From Ciona intestinalis (taxonomy: Eukaryota > Chordata > Ascidiacea > Phlebobranchia > Cionidae): 64,000 nt of DNA. Positions 26,805-39,500 of the stretch are shown piece by piece. Below the pieces are notes generated by a model that saw nothing but the letters and a program-made list of their open reading frames with translations, was not told where the DNA came from and ran no database searches. The stretch spans positions 1-64,000 of the forward strand of contig NW_004190389.1 in the NCBI RefSeq assembly GCF_000224145.3, in the 5' to 3' direction. Each line of letters starts with the position of its first letter. The stretch's first letter is position 1. A program made the position numbers and the translations under genes.

Positions 26805-28422
26805 GGGGATGTGTTGAGCCCCAGTATCAAAAAGGACGCTCGGCTGAAATCTGGGCCGAGCGCCGAGCCTTGTGCTATTGCTATAATGTTGCAGGTGAGA
26901 GCGAAAAATATTAAAAATGATAAAGTAAAGCCACTAAGAGATAACAAGAATAGTCAGCCTGGCTTTCTCTTTTATTATTTTGCGTTCGCTGTGAATTTGC
27001 TATCTCGCAAGTAACAAATCGCAACGTCAGCGAATTTGCCCGTATCGACAGCCAGTGTCAAATTACGCGAGTGTCGAGCGCCCGATGTTTCTTTATCTGA
27101 TTTCAAATAAAAAGCCAAAAACTCTTAAACTTTTTTATAATGAAATAATATAAACAGCTACAACCATGGAGGCTATTCTGTTGTCATGACAGACCCTGTT
27201 TCTGCAAACACGCACCCAGACAGAAAGTGCTAAAACACTTGTTGCATTTAATATTAGATTCTTTCACTAGGAATTGAAATTTTTTTTATTGAATTGTTAC
27301 GTCACTTGTCCTTTTATGACATAACTATTAATTATAAAGTTTAATAATATAACAATCAGAAGGAATGTGCCCACTGCCCAACCAATCACGAGATTGAAAC
27401 CTCGTGTGTGAGGTTACAGGAAATAACGGAAAACGCATGCAGTACCATACATTCTACACCTAACAAGCGAAGCAATCGTTGTTCACAACAATTGCTTCCT
27501 TGTTAGGTGTGGAATGTATGCTACCGTATGCGTCTTCCTTTATTTCCTACGCCTTTATTTCCTATAGAAGGCACATTCCTCCCGATTGTTATATTATGAA
27601 ACGTCCTAATTTACAGTTATGTTGTTATAGGACAAGTCATTATGTTGGCATATGTCCAGCATATACGAACGCAAGACGGGAGCATCTAAACTTGACCGAG
27701 CTGTCAAGGAAAGATCTCCCATCCAAAAGCCCTAATCGCCTACCTCCGGGAAAGCGCCAGGCTCCTTAAACTGGGAAGGTCCATGCAGTAGCACCCCGGG
27801 TGTTGGGGTAATGGGTCAATTATGGCCTAAATCCTAGGGCCCATAGCGTGCCACGCTGCGGTACTTCACCCACATAGAATAGAATATAGGACAAGTGGCG
27901 TAACAATTAAATAAAACATGTTCTAATTCCTAGCGAAAGAAAGTAATATTGAATGTAACGCGTGTTTTAGCACTGTCTGTCTGAGTGCGTGCTTGCGGAA
28001 ATAGGGTCTGTCATGACACCAAAACAGCCCAATGGTTGCAGCAGTTTATTTATTTCATTATAAAAAAGTTTAGGGAGTTATTGGCGTTTTATTTAAAATC
28101 AGATACAGGAACATTGCGCGCTCGTGTAATTTGACACGGGCTGTAATTCGATACGGGCAAATTCGCTGACAGTGCGATTCGTTACTTGCGAGAAAGCAAA
28201 TTCCCAACGAACGAAAAATAATTACAGAGAAAGCTACGCTGACTATTCTCGTTATTAGAAGCTTTCCTTTTTTTCCAATATTTTTCGCTCTCGCGTGCAA
28301 CGTTATAGGTTATAGCAATAGCATGAGGCTTGGCGCTCGGCCCAGATTTCAGCCGAGCGCTAAGCGTCAAAAAAGGAGACGCTTGGGCACGAGCTTTTGA
28401 GTTCGGGCTCGGCACATCCCTA
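26805..28422. mobile_element. 1.6-kb near-palindromic hAT-like foldback
   Basis: The ends GGGGATGTGTTGAGCC and, inverted, TAGGGATGTGCCGAGCC match. The arms run inward through GCTCGGCTGAAATCTGGGCC and CGTTCGCTGTGAATTTGC to a dyad centre near 27487 (CAAGCGAAGCAATCG facing CAATTGCTTCCTTG). A SINE-like insert (27638-27884) lengthens the right arm. No transposase. Related half-copies lie at 29330-29690, 32353-33000 and 33470-33525. Confidence 0.8.
27638..27884 (+). repeat. Second SINE-like family with 12-bp target duplication
   Basis: TATAGGACAAGT occurs at 27626-27637 and 27885-27896, flanking a 247-bp insert. The insert contains GGGTGTTGGGGTAATGGG and ends CACATAGAATAGAA. Related fragments are at 39185-39240 and 43355-43450. 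The family is not one I can name. Confidence 0.8.
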
Positions 28423-28775
28423 TAAGCGACTGATGTCTATAACCTAACTAATGCTCTCCACTTGATGAATATATACAGATGTATTGACGATAACACAAAT
28501 CATAAACGATAGCCAGATTCCAACAATAGCCAAACTAGAGCCAAATCAGCCAGATAAAGCCAAAGTGAGAGAGAGATTTAAAAACAGTTATGTTATGTTC
28601 AGTTGCTAACAAATAAAACAATACATATATATATTAAAACGCTGGATAACACAATACATTAAACAGAATCAGACCCAACTTTCAATAATAACATGGTTAA
28701 CTAAATACATCATCTCCCCATCACAAACACCAAAATACCATCACAGTACACTGTGGAAAGGAAAACAACATAAAC

Positions 28776-29779
28776 CAGCCCTGGACACTCAGGTCGGCAA
28801 TCGTCAATTGCCGACGCAATTGGACAGACTGTCGGTAATTTATTGCCGACAATGAAGGAAGAGGCAGAGAAAAATGTGTATCCAGGAATTCGTAACATGA
28901 CCTTTCTCATTGCCGCACGTAAAATAAATGTAATTTGTGGTAATAAGCCTAAATATGTTCCAGAAGTGGCACTGCTGTATATTTAGGATATTTTCCTCAG
29001 CCGAACAGCATGTTTATTGTTTATTACGAATTAGTAGGGATTCACACATGAATTCATTGCATCATAATAGCGATTGTTTGACCTAGCAATTGATTACGAC
29101 ATAATTTATAATAGCAATTCACACGTTGATTTTTGCGTCATAAAAGCGATTATCCCTTGAATATTTAGCCTGCAGCTGCTTGAAAACAAGTTGGATATTT
29201 ATCCTTTTACGTATACGATCAAGTAAACTTAGTAAAGGATTGATATGTTTGCAATAAATATTAAATACTTGGACCGGGGCTATGAAGCAGACGATGTTGG
29301 TATTGTTCGCGAATTTGGTGTAAAAAATAGGAATGTGTTGAAGTTGTAAAAGATTCGCCGAGCGCCGAGATTCAACGAAAAGCTTGGCCCAAGCTTATGA
29401 CGTCACTAAGGAGAAAGTCGTATGAGAATACGTTCCTGTTAAGACGAAAGGCGTCGCTAATCAAAATCATTTAGAAAACGTGGTTTCCGGTGAAAGAGGA
29501 GACGTAATGCAGCACTTCTTATTAATTCAATATAAAAAAGTTTAAGAATTTATGTTTTTTTATTAAAAATCAGGCTAATCAGATACGAAACATTGGGCGC
29601 TCGTGTTTTTCGATAGCGGCTGTAATTCGACACCGGCTGTAATCGAGACGGGCAAATTCGCTAACGTTGCAATTCGTGACGTCATGCCCGGCCCTGTGGT
29701 TTTTTAATCTATGCCGACGTATTTTAAAAACCGTCGACAACTGGTTGCTGACCTACTTTTAAATGACTGTCCAGGGCTT
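28776..29779. mobile_element. ~1-kb hAT-like element, CAGCCCTGGACA ends
   Basis: Begins CAGCCCTGGACACTCAGGTC and ends GACTGTCCAGGGCTT, with GTCGGCAA-like sequence inside both ends. It contains a copy of the subrepeat block (28900-29215) and a foldback half-copy (29330-29690). No transposase seen. Confidence 0.65.
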
Positions 29780-30626
29780 ATAAACATACCTAATTGTAGG
29801 AGTTAACAACAATGTTATCAGCTAAACACATAAAAACTAAATCTTACAATAGTTGCACTAAAATGTCAATGCTAAGAGAAGCATGCAAGAGCCTGTACTG
29901 AAAGGCAGACTAGAGAGACAGCTATGCACACATTAATACGACACTTTGCAACTATTAGTTTAACATTTTCTTGGGAAAACCACTGTCAGAATAATCCTAG
30001 ATCCGCCCATAGGCGCCTAACATGGTCAGACAGGTTAGGCAAATGCCTAACCTGGAATTTGGCACATTGCCTATTAATTGCTTCATAATAAGATATTCAA
30101 ACGCAAACGATTAACGTATTTCATAAAGTTAAACCATTATGCGTCCACAATTGAAGCTCTAGTTCTGGCCAAATTTACGTAACTTTTAATGCCAGTTAAA
30201 CATACACTCACCAACGTAACTGTTACATCACAAGCTGTATTGTGATGTCATCCATTATCGCAAGGTAAGAAATATCAACTTGCGGCGATACACTACGTCA
30301 CAAACGGCATTGTGATGCAATCCATTATCGTAACCTACGTATTGCCTAATCCCAAACTAGGATGTTACATTACCTCACAATCGCCATTGTGATAGAAACA
30401 AAGATCGTAGGATATTGCGTGTGCCTGCGCCTGCAAGTTTGCGATCTTTTAATACTTTACAACCGCTACTACTGTGTGTATACGTTCAACGTGCTGCGTA
30501 ACGAGTAATACGAAAGTTAAACCCTAACCAATGCATAATGTGCGAGTGTGCTAATTACCTTATTAGCTTACGTATGATGTAATAAGTAGTTGACGTTGGT
30601 AATCCTTTAGCTGGTGGCCACCTGAA

Positions 30627-30751
30627 NNNNNNNNNNNNNNNNNNNNNNNNNNNNNNNNNNNNNNNNNNNNNNNNNNNNNNNNNNNNNNNNNNNNNNNNNN
30701 NNNNNNNNNNNNNNNNNNNNNNNNNNNNNNNNNNNNNNNNNNNNNNNNNNN
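30627..30751. other. Assembly gap (125 N)
   Basis: Run of N in the CUL4-NUDT19 divergent interval; it could hide a first exon of either gene. Confidence 1.
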
Positions 30752-30772
30752 TGATTTGAAGATCTATAATAA

Positions 30773-30985
30773 TAAATGAATGAATGTAACTTGATTGATC
30801 TTTGCGCAGCGGAAAAAAGTCTTTATTACACGAATGATGTGTTTCATGCACCTCGTGCCTGCTTATCAAGTTACCATGTGTACATCTTTTTGAGTGTGTT
30901 TTTATTTTTTTTGTATGGGTGATTTTAGACAACCCATTGGTGACCACTGGATTTGAGCAATTGTTGTTAAATGTCTTGCAGTTAG
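30773..30985 (-). repeat. SINE body and tail
   Basis: Tail AATGAATGAATG at the left, then GTTACCATGTGTAC and GACCACTGGATTTGAGCAAT; it stops before the tRNA-like head. Confidence 0.7.
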
Positions 30986-30989
30986 GTAA

Positions 30990-32302
30990 ATAAATGAAAA
31001 AATGAAACTATTAAACCATGTGTGGTGAGGAAATGACAGTCGTTATAACACAGGCACTGGCGTAGAGTACGGGCGTGCGGGAGTGCGACGCACTCCTGCC
31101 AATTTACGCATTCGCTACTCCTGTTAAATGCACGGCTACTGCACGTGCGTAAAATGTTTCGACGATGACATTAATTCAAAAAGAAATGTGTTTAAAATTT
31201 GACATATATTTGCGCAAACAAGATTATTACAACATAACATCGTATTGTTTGTAAATATGCCCCAAATCACGCCCATTTTACACCTCTCTGATTGACCAAT
31301 CAGAAACGAAGGAATCGTGGATTAACTAGCATTATTACGTGTGCTAGTCAAGACAATCGCGTAATACGTATGGGATATTGGAGTATTTAGAATAGCAATG
31401 TTTAATTTACTTGATTGCGAGTTGCGAATGCGCGTCAGGCATGTAAAAAACAAAAATACGGCAGATACTGATTCGTATTTAAATTTATCTGGCAGTTTCG
31501 TAATTCGTATAGACGCATGCGTTTTGCTTACACCAATGTGTTTTACGAATGTTAAAATCGTGTTAAAAATACTAAATTCGCAGTGGTGTTTTAGTTTTTT
31601 ACTTATATATTAACTAATTTTCTTCTGTTGCCCCACTGACAGCGTTTTTTGGCTATAACCAACAACTTCTCGCCCGGTCTTGATAATTAAAAAATGTCAA
31701 TCTAGTTTCGTTTTTTTTCCGATCAAAGCCAGATTACCGCAACGATTTCAACTTGCAACACACACAAACTGTCAGATAAACATTTGCAGGTAAAACGTTT
31801 TTTTTGCTCATGAAAAAAACAGCTCTCCTGATATAAATACGGCACAGTTTCATGTACCATACATCTCAAACTATGTTTGGTCAGCATACAAATTATTAAC
31901 GAAAGCTAGTTTAAAATACTATAAAACTTATCGGCGATCACCGAGACACCGGCCGCAGTTTATGGCAACCAACACTTTTTTTCTACCGACAACCAACTTC
32001 TTCTTTTGAAATTACCGGGAACTTAGTGGCGGTTTAAGAATGCCTGGTTTGCAACTAATTCCCAAACATACACGTGTCGAAATACTGGTTTATATTGCTC
32101 ACGTAATACGCATTCGTCACAATTCCTATTATTGCGAAATAGCTATTTGTGTTACTCACAATTACGAATGTCTCTTGCCGTATAAATGCCGGAGTTACGT
32201 CAGAACTGCACGAATAGGTAACCTTTGTTACGTTACATTATACGATTTGTTACGCAGCCGGCGAAGTAAATAATTCCAGACTACTAAAATATTGAGCGGT
32301 TT
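30990..32302. other. Divergent interval, hAT-like debris, no gene seen
   Basis: Contains a CACTGGCGTAGAGTACGGGC-type hAT terminus at 31057 and otherwise no recognisable feature. The plus-strand frames at 31398 and 32040 have no similarity to known domains and no splice context. Confidence 0.4.
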
Positions 32303-32352
32303 NNNNNNNNNNNNNNNNNNNNNNNNNNNNNNNNNNNNNNNNNNNNNNNNNN
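32303..32352. other. Assembly gap (50 N)
   Basis: Run of N about 1.2 kb upstream of the first recovered NUDT19 exon, within a foldback half-copy. Confidence 1.
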
Positions 32353-33000
32353 GTGCGTCTTAGCATTTCTGGTTGCGTGCGTGTCTGCGGTTAAGGGGGC
32401 TGTCATGTGGTTGCAGCAATTTATAATATTTCATTATAAAAAAGTTAAAGAGTTTTTGGCTTTTTATTGAAAATCTGATACGAAATCATTGGGCGCTCGT
32501 GTAATTCGACACCGGCTGTAACTCGATACCGTCAAATTGCTGACGTTGCGATTCGTTACTTGCGAGAGAGCAAATTCACAACGAACGAAAAACAATTAAA
32601 GAGAAAGCTACGCTGACCAGTCTCGTTATCTCTTAGGAGCTTTACTTTTTTTCATTTTTAATATTTTTCGCTCTCGCGTGTAACATTATAGCATAAGGCT
32701 CGGCGCTCGGCCCAGTTTTCAGCCGAGCGCCGAGCATCAAAAAAGGAGACGCTCGGGTACGAGCTTTTGAGTTCGGGCTCGGCTCGGCACATCCCTACTG
32801 ACTAGTCTCGTTATCTCCTCTTAGTAGCTTCACTTTTTTTTCATTTTCAGTATTTTTTTCGCGTGCAACATTATAGCAATAGCATATGAGGCTCGGGTTT
32901 ACAGGCTACATTCATTTTGCAGGCTCATATGAGGCGTCAAAAAAGGAGACGCTCGGGCACGAGCTTTTGAGTTCGGGCTCGGCTCGACACATCCCTATTT
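32353..33000. mobile_element. Half-copies of the GGCTCGG hAT-like foldback
   Basis: 32353-32797 matches the right arm of 26805-28422 and ends GGCTCGGCACATCCCTA; 32800-33000 repeats the terminal ~200 bases again with the same end. A further fragment at 33470-33525 directly abuts the first recovered NUDT19 exon. Confidence 0.75.
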
Positions 33001-33004
33001 TAAA

Positions 33005-33290
33005 CTACCTTTCTCATAGCTGCGTGTAAAATGAATGTAATTTGCCTATTAAACGTGGCAACAGGCAGTAATTTACAAACTAAATATGTTCCAGAAGTAT
33101 AACTGCTTTATATTTACAATGTTTTCCTTAACCAAGCAGCATGTTTATTACGAAACAGAAAGCATTTACACGTGGATTCATTGTGTCACAATATCGATTG
33201 TCTAGCCAGGTAATTGATCACGACACAATAGCAATTCACGTTGCTTGAAAAAAGGGTTAAATATTTGCCTTTTCATGCATGCAATATGTG
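33005..33290 (-). repeat. Interspersed subrepeat block (inverted copy)
   Basis: Inverse of the block at 15530-15790: GCATGTTTATTACGAA, then GTGGATTCATTGTGTCACAA and ATAGCAATTCACG. Confidence 0.65.
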
Positions 33291-33564
33291 TTTAGCTATC
33301 GACTTAAATGAAACACATCACTTGTAACAAAGAAAAAACGGTAAAACGTTTATTTTCATATAATGGCACTTTAAGCCATTCTTACTTAATTGTATATACA
33401 TGTTAAAAGCCGTCAAAAGTCTTAGTTAAAAAATAGGATACGGAAACACTAGTTGGCTGTAATTGGCTGACGATGCGATTCGTTACTTTCCAGAAAGCAG
33501 TGTGCTTGGTTCGGCATATCTCTATCATTTTACAAATTAAATTTGTTTCACCTAAATCCAAAAG

Positions 33565-36500
33565 GTTCTGGTGGGGAGAATTACAAAATTTTGATGCTAA
33601 AACGTAGTTCAAAGGCATCATTTTTTCCAAATGCTTATGTATTTCCAGGTGGTAACATTGACAAGGTAAATGAACTAGTTTCATTCATATCATGATATTA
33701 CCTTTTCCTCTAAACTTCTTACGACTTTTGAAAGGCGCAAAAAAGAGTTTTGTTTTTTATTGTAGGCAGATTCTTCATTTCGCTGGTTTAGTGTATTTCA
33801 TCTGCTCACCCGAAATGTAGAATCACTTGGGCAAAATTTTATTGTGCACCAGCATGATGAGATGCGGTCTCCTATGTTTAAAAATGGTAAAAACAATGTC
33901 AATTCGGGTTTACCAAATGAAATATCTCTTCGTATATCCGCTATCCGTGAAACGTTTGAGGAAACTGGAATTTTAATTGCACACTCAACCCATGAAAACT
34001 CAATGTCACCATTACCAGAAAATAATTGGTAAACATACCTGTTGTACATTAATTGTATTAACGGAGAAATGTCTTTCGTCTAAAAATATTTATGTTGTAC
34101 ATATTAATATGTTTAAAGGTATTGTAGCGTTATTGAATGGGACCATGCTGAGGTTGAAATATGGAGATCAAAGGTCAGGGAAGATGCCAATGAATTCCTT
34201 AATTTGTGTATTCAAAATAAGTATGTACCTGATATTTGGGCATTACATGAGTGGAGTAACTGGCTCACTCCAACCTTTATGCCAAAAAAGAACTCCAAAA
34301 GATATGACACTGTATTTTACAAGGCGTGCCTTAAATCTCCTCCTAGCTACACCAAGCAAGACAATTCAGAAGTTATCTGCTTGAATGTAATACCAATTTG
34401 TGTTCAATACATAGAGGTTATATTCATATATATTATTATAGTGGGAATCTCCATCAACAACTTTACTATCGTATCATAATCAAAAAATTATTCTGGCACC
34501 ACCTCAAGTCTATGAATTAGGAAGGTTGTTGAATTTTAAGCAACATCAGGTTCTTGCAAGGTAAAAAAGTTTCTTATACTGATATTAAATTTTTTTTAAC
34601 AACTTGAATGTAACTTTACTAGAATTTAAACAAGCGGCGAATAGTGTAACCTTAGAGTTTTATCTTATGCTTTTGTTATCTTTGTTGCTTTTACAGTAGA
34701 AATACTGCCACAGTACTAAACTCATATTTGAGGTATGCAAAATGTTAACAAAATAGAGTTTTTATTTTTCCACACAGTCATTTTTTTTCACCCAGACAGT
34801 TTTGTGTGTGTTGCAAGTGTGAGTTGTTGGGACAATCAGACTTTGATCCAGACACAACGAAACATTAATTCATAGGCGTCGATTTTTTAGGGAAATTCAT
34901 ATTTTTTGGGGTGGCAACTTTCTTACATTCGGCCAATAATATACTCTTTGGTTTCTTAGTTTAGTAATTATTGACGACATAAACATGCGCTTTATTTTAA
35001 CCGCATCGGTTACCCTGCGAGAACACCGCGAATAGTTTAAATGATGAAATGGTTTGTGCAAACGTTAAAAATATGCATTTTTCCAACACCTACTTTATTA
35101 CATTGGACACAAATCATCTCACATGGAACCTTTATGTAGTGATTTTAAAATTATATTACATTTATTAAAAAGACGCATCTAAATCAGTAGAAACAGATGA
35201 AACGTTTTGAAACAGATGAAACGTTTTACGCACGTTCATGGTGGATTATAAATGTAACGATGATTCGTCCTAATACTTTTAACAGATTAATAAAATTTTT
35301 AAAAACAATTGTGGTTTATATGCTTTTATAGTTTGTATAATTGTTTTATTACCGATATAATTTTAAGCCAGCAACCAATATTAGTGACCACTTTAAATGC
35401 AGATAAAACGCGATTATGTGAACTTTAGTAGGTGTAAATATAAGAGCGAGGAGTGACGCTATCAGTAAATTAAAATCAGCGCAAATTGCAACATGATAAT
35501 ACAAAGTATTGTCCTGGCCTAGCTTGGACAGTGGCCAAAAAAGGTTGTTCTTAGGCACCGTGCGAAAATCAGAGTTTCGTGAATACCAGTTGCAAGATAT
35601 CGATTTTACCCAATATTTTATTTAAAACTTCTATAAAACTTGTATACACTTGTTATGTTATGTAACACTGTTTTAAAGTCCAAAAGTTTAAACATGTTGT
35701 ATAAATCGTATAAATTATAAAACACAGGCTGCTCGCTAATTCCTACGCCGGTGCAGAGCGTAAAAATGTGACGCTCATACACGATGTTTCGATCTCGTGG
35801 TTGGTTGGGCAGTGGGCACATTTCTTCGGATTGTTACATTACAAAACATCATAATTAATATTTATGTTGTAATAATACATGTGAAGTAACAACTGAACGC
35901 AAAATGTTTAAGTTGCAGCAAAGCAAGATCTGTTACTCGAAAGATTTTGTTACCTGATAATTACGAACATGCGACAAACAAAACATTAGATCGCTGCTTC
36001 AAGAACCCTTTTTTATTCGCACAGGCGGCCACACCAGACTGAGCAGTTAGTCAGTAAGACGGTTTATAACACGATTTGGTAGCCTGGGTGAAAGACGCGC
36101 GTAAAATATATTACGTCCGGATATTCATTAAAATTAACCGATCACCGTCCGTATTTACAACTTCTACAATTCTGTTTTCTTTAAGTATACTTTTATTATA
36201 AACAAAGCCCAATTGTTGCGTGTTTAATATACTTTATGAAAGCATGCGTATGATGCATGCCAATTATAGTTTAAAGTCCAATCCCAGCGAAACAATAAGC
36301 TGTATTTCGTTAAATGCCATTTTTAATGTTGCAAAACCATACGGTGATTGTTTTTGATCGTAACGAACGTTTACTTCAAACGAAAATAATCGCGTAAATG
36401 CGACGATGCCAATACAGCGTTAGGTTTTCTAACATCCTGGGCATTCAAACTGTGGGGGCATGCCACCCCTGCCACCCCGAAAATCGACGCCCATGAACAT

Positions 36501-39500
36501 GATTGACACATTTTATATATGTTGTAAGCAAATGACGGAATGGCGTGTTCAATTTATTTACCCAACAACCTTGACAAGAACATATCATTTTTTCTTGCAG
36601 TATGATGATGTTTATATAGGTCATATGTAAACACACCGAACACAAGTTTTGTAATCAGTGTGCATGCAAAGGGACGTCTCTATTAGAGGTCAATCGATAT
36701 ATTGGTTCACCGATATTATCGGCCAATAATCGGTATCGGTAAAAAAGCGCCTATATTTTACCGATATATAAATAGTTCGTGCGAAGCGATGTGCATTGTA
36801 GTTTGACCTTTACGTGCGTCGTAGTTTGACCTTTATGTGCGTCATAATTTAGCCTTCACGTGTGTCACAGTTTTAACGTCCACGTGTGTTGTAGTTTAAC
36901 GTCCATGTGTGTCATAGTTTAACGTCTACGTGCATCATAGTTTAACGTCCATGTGTGTCATAGTTTAACGTCCACGTGCGTCATAGTTTAACGTCCATGT
37001 GTGTCATAGTTTAACGTCTACGTGCATCATAGTTTAACGTCCACTTGAGTCATAGTTTAACGTCCACGTGTGTTGTAGTTTAACGTCCACGTGCGTCATA
37101 GTTTAACGTCTACGTGCATCATAGTTTAACGTCCACGTGCGTCATAGTTTAACGTCTACGTGCATCATAGTTTAACGTCTACGTGCATCATAGTTTAACG
37201 TCCACGTGCTTCATAGTTTAACGTCCACGTGCGTCATATTTTAACGTCTACGTGCATCATAGTTTAACGTCCACGTGCGTCATAGTTTAACGTCCACGTG
37301 CATCATAGTTTAACGTCCACGTGCTTCATAGTTTAACGTCCACGTGCGTCATAGTTTAACGTCCACGTGCGTCATAGTTTAACGTCTACGTGCATCATAG
37401 TTTAACGTCCACGTGCATCATAGTTTAACGTCCACGTGCGTCATAGTTTAACGTCCACGTGCGTCATAGTTTAACGTCCACGTGCGTCATAGTTTAAGGT
37501 CCACATATGCGTGTTGTAGTTTAACGTCTACGTGCGTCATAGTTTAACGTCCACGTGCGTCATAGTTTAACGTCCACGTGCGTCATAGTTTAACGTCCAC
37601 GTGCGTCATAGTTTAAGGTCCACATATGCGTGTTGTAGTTTAACGTCTACGTGCGTCATAGTTTAACGTTCACGTGCGTCATAGTTTACGTCCACGTGCG
37701 TCATAGTTTACATTCCACGTGCGTCATAGTTTAACGTCCACGTGCGTCATAGTTTAACGTCCATGTGCGTCATAGTTTAACGTCCACGTGCGTCAAATAA
37801 CGTCTATGTGTATCATAGTTCAACGTTTACGTGCGTCATAGTTTAACGTCCACGTGCATCATAGTTTAACGTTTACATGCGTCCTAGTTTTATACAAAAG
37901 TAGTTTAAAGTCCACGTGTGCGTGCTGTAGTTTAACGTCCACATGCGTCATAGTTTAACGTCCATGTGTGTCGTAGTTTAGCCTTTACGTGCGTCCTAGT
38001 TTTGTACAAAAGTAACATATTTGGAGTCAGTGGCGTCGATTTTATAAAAACGTAGGGGTTGCGAACTTACACCATGTTAGCTGAAAGTAAGTATATGTAG
38101 AACACGTAAAACCACGCATATAACGTGTGCGCCGAGCAGCATTTAATAGAAAGGGTATGACGTAAGGCTGGCAGTTGATTGCGGGTAAGTGTTTAAAAAA
38201 CTTAACAATATGACATTAAATATCAACATATAATTGCCGATACGTTGATTATACAGACAGACGGTCACCAGTTAACGATAATGGATCACATCACAATACC
38301 GCGTATGACCTTACATTGTTCAACTGACAGGTGCAGCATTGCGCAATATCTTACGTTAATACTCTGCGTCACAATATTGGTTATAATGCAATATTTGACT
38401 TTAAAACTCGTAATTGCGCAACATAAAAGTTGTTCGCATCACAATTGAACACGTAACAATTTTATGTTGTTTGACGTTGGCGGGCGCAATGAAGTTTGAA
38501 AATATCATTTTAACAAAACTCGAGGAAAAAAACAAATTTAATTAAACATGTGTCAATCATGTTTTACAACTTGATCAAAGCTGCGTTCCCTTATCACCGA
38601 TCAAAGGAGCATTTCGGCCACGATCTCCCTTTTAACAGACGAACTTATCAAAGTGAGGTTTGCGAGCGAGAATAATGTTTCACATGTAGACTAAATAATG
38701 AACATGTGAATTGCTATTGTGTTGCAATAATCGATGTGTAAATTGCTATTATCTCGTAATGAATCCACAAGTGAATCCTTACTATTTTGTAACAAACATG
38801 CTGCTTGGCTGAGGAAAATATCATATATAAATATAAAGCAGTGACCGATCCGATTTAGGTGGTTTATTTTCGAATTACATTTATTTTACACGCAACTGTT
38901 AGGGAGGCCATTCATGACATGTGCGCGTCTTAGACAAAGTACACCTATTCCTGTACAGGTATTAATTTTGATTAACACTGATCATTTTATGTTTTGCTAT
39001 AGGGTCAAATATCGGTATCGGACATTGCTCCAACCCAGCGGCCACTAATGGGTTGTTAAAATTGTAAGTCATATCAAATAAAAATCATACACAAAGTTAA
39101 GCACCTGAGGATTAAAAATGGTGCCAATATTACGCGTCTGACTGCTATGCTATGTCACGGCACCGGTCGCAAGAAGGACTTACATGTGCTTTTCGGGTGT
39201 TGGGGTAATGGGACAAATCTGGGACCTCACCCATAAAGTTAAAAAAAAACTATAGTAACATTACTATTAAAAGAGAGGAAGCCGGCGCCAAAATTATGTT
39301 TCGAATTAATACAGAAAAAGTGCCTGATCCAATACAATTATTAATACATATATTAAAAAATAATATTATTCACTTACAGGTTTACATCAAAAAGGAGATT
39401 GAAAGGATTATCTCGCTGGCTTCCTGTTCGAGCTCAATCAACAGACGGAGTATTAATGTCTCTTCTACCAGGTGTCGCATATCTTTTGAATTGTGTTTCA

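Larger units (their letters stand above)
36684..39030. mobile_element. Putative hAT-like element carrying the second minisatellite
   Basis: The left region has CCGATATTATCGGCCAATAA and CGGTATCGG; the right end has AAATATCGGTATCGGACATT (39007-39026), after which inverted SINE sequence resumes. These CGATA-rich ends resemble hAT termini, but a clean terminal repeat or target duplication is not visible, so the boundaries are approximate. Confidence 0.4.

Noticed and set aside
26720..27769. Plus-strand frames of 64-96 residues
   Set aside because: They lie in the arms and SINE insert of the palindromic element and have no domain.
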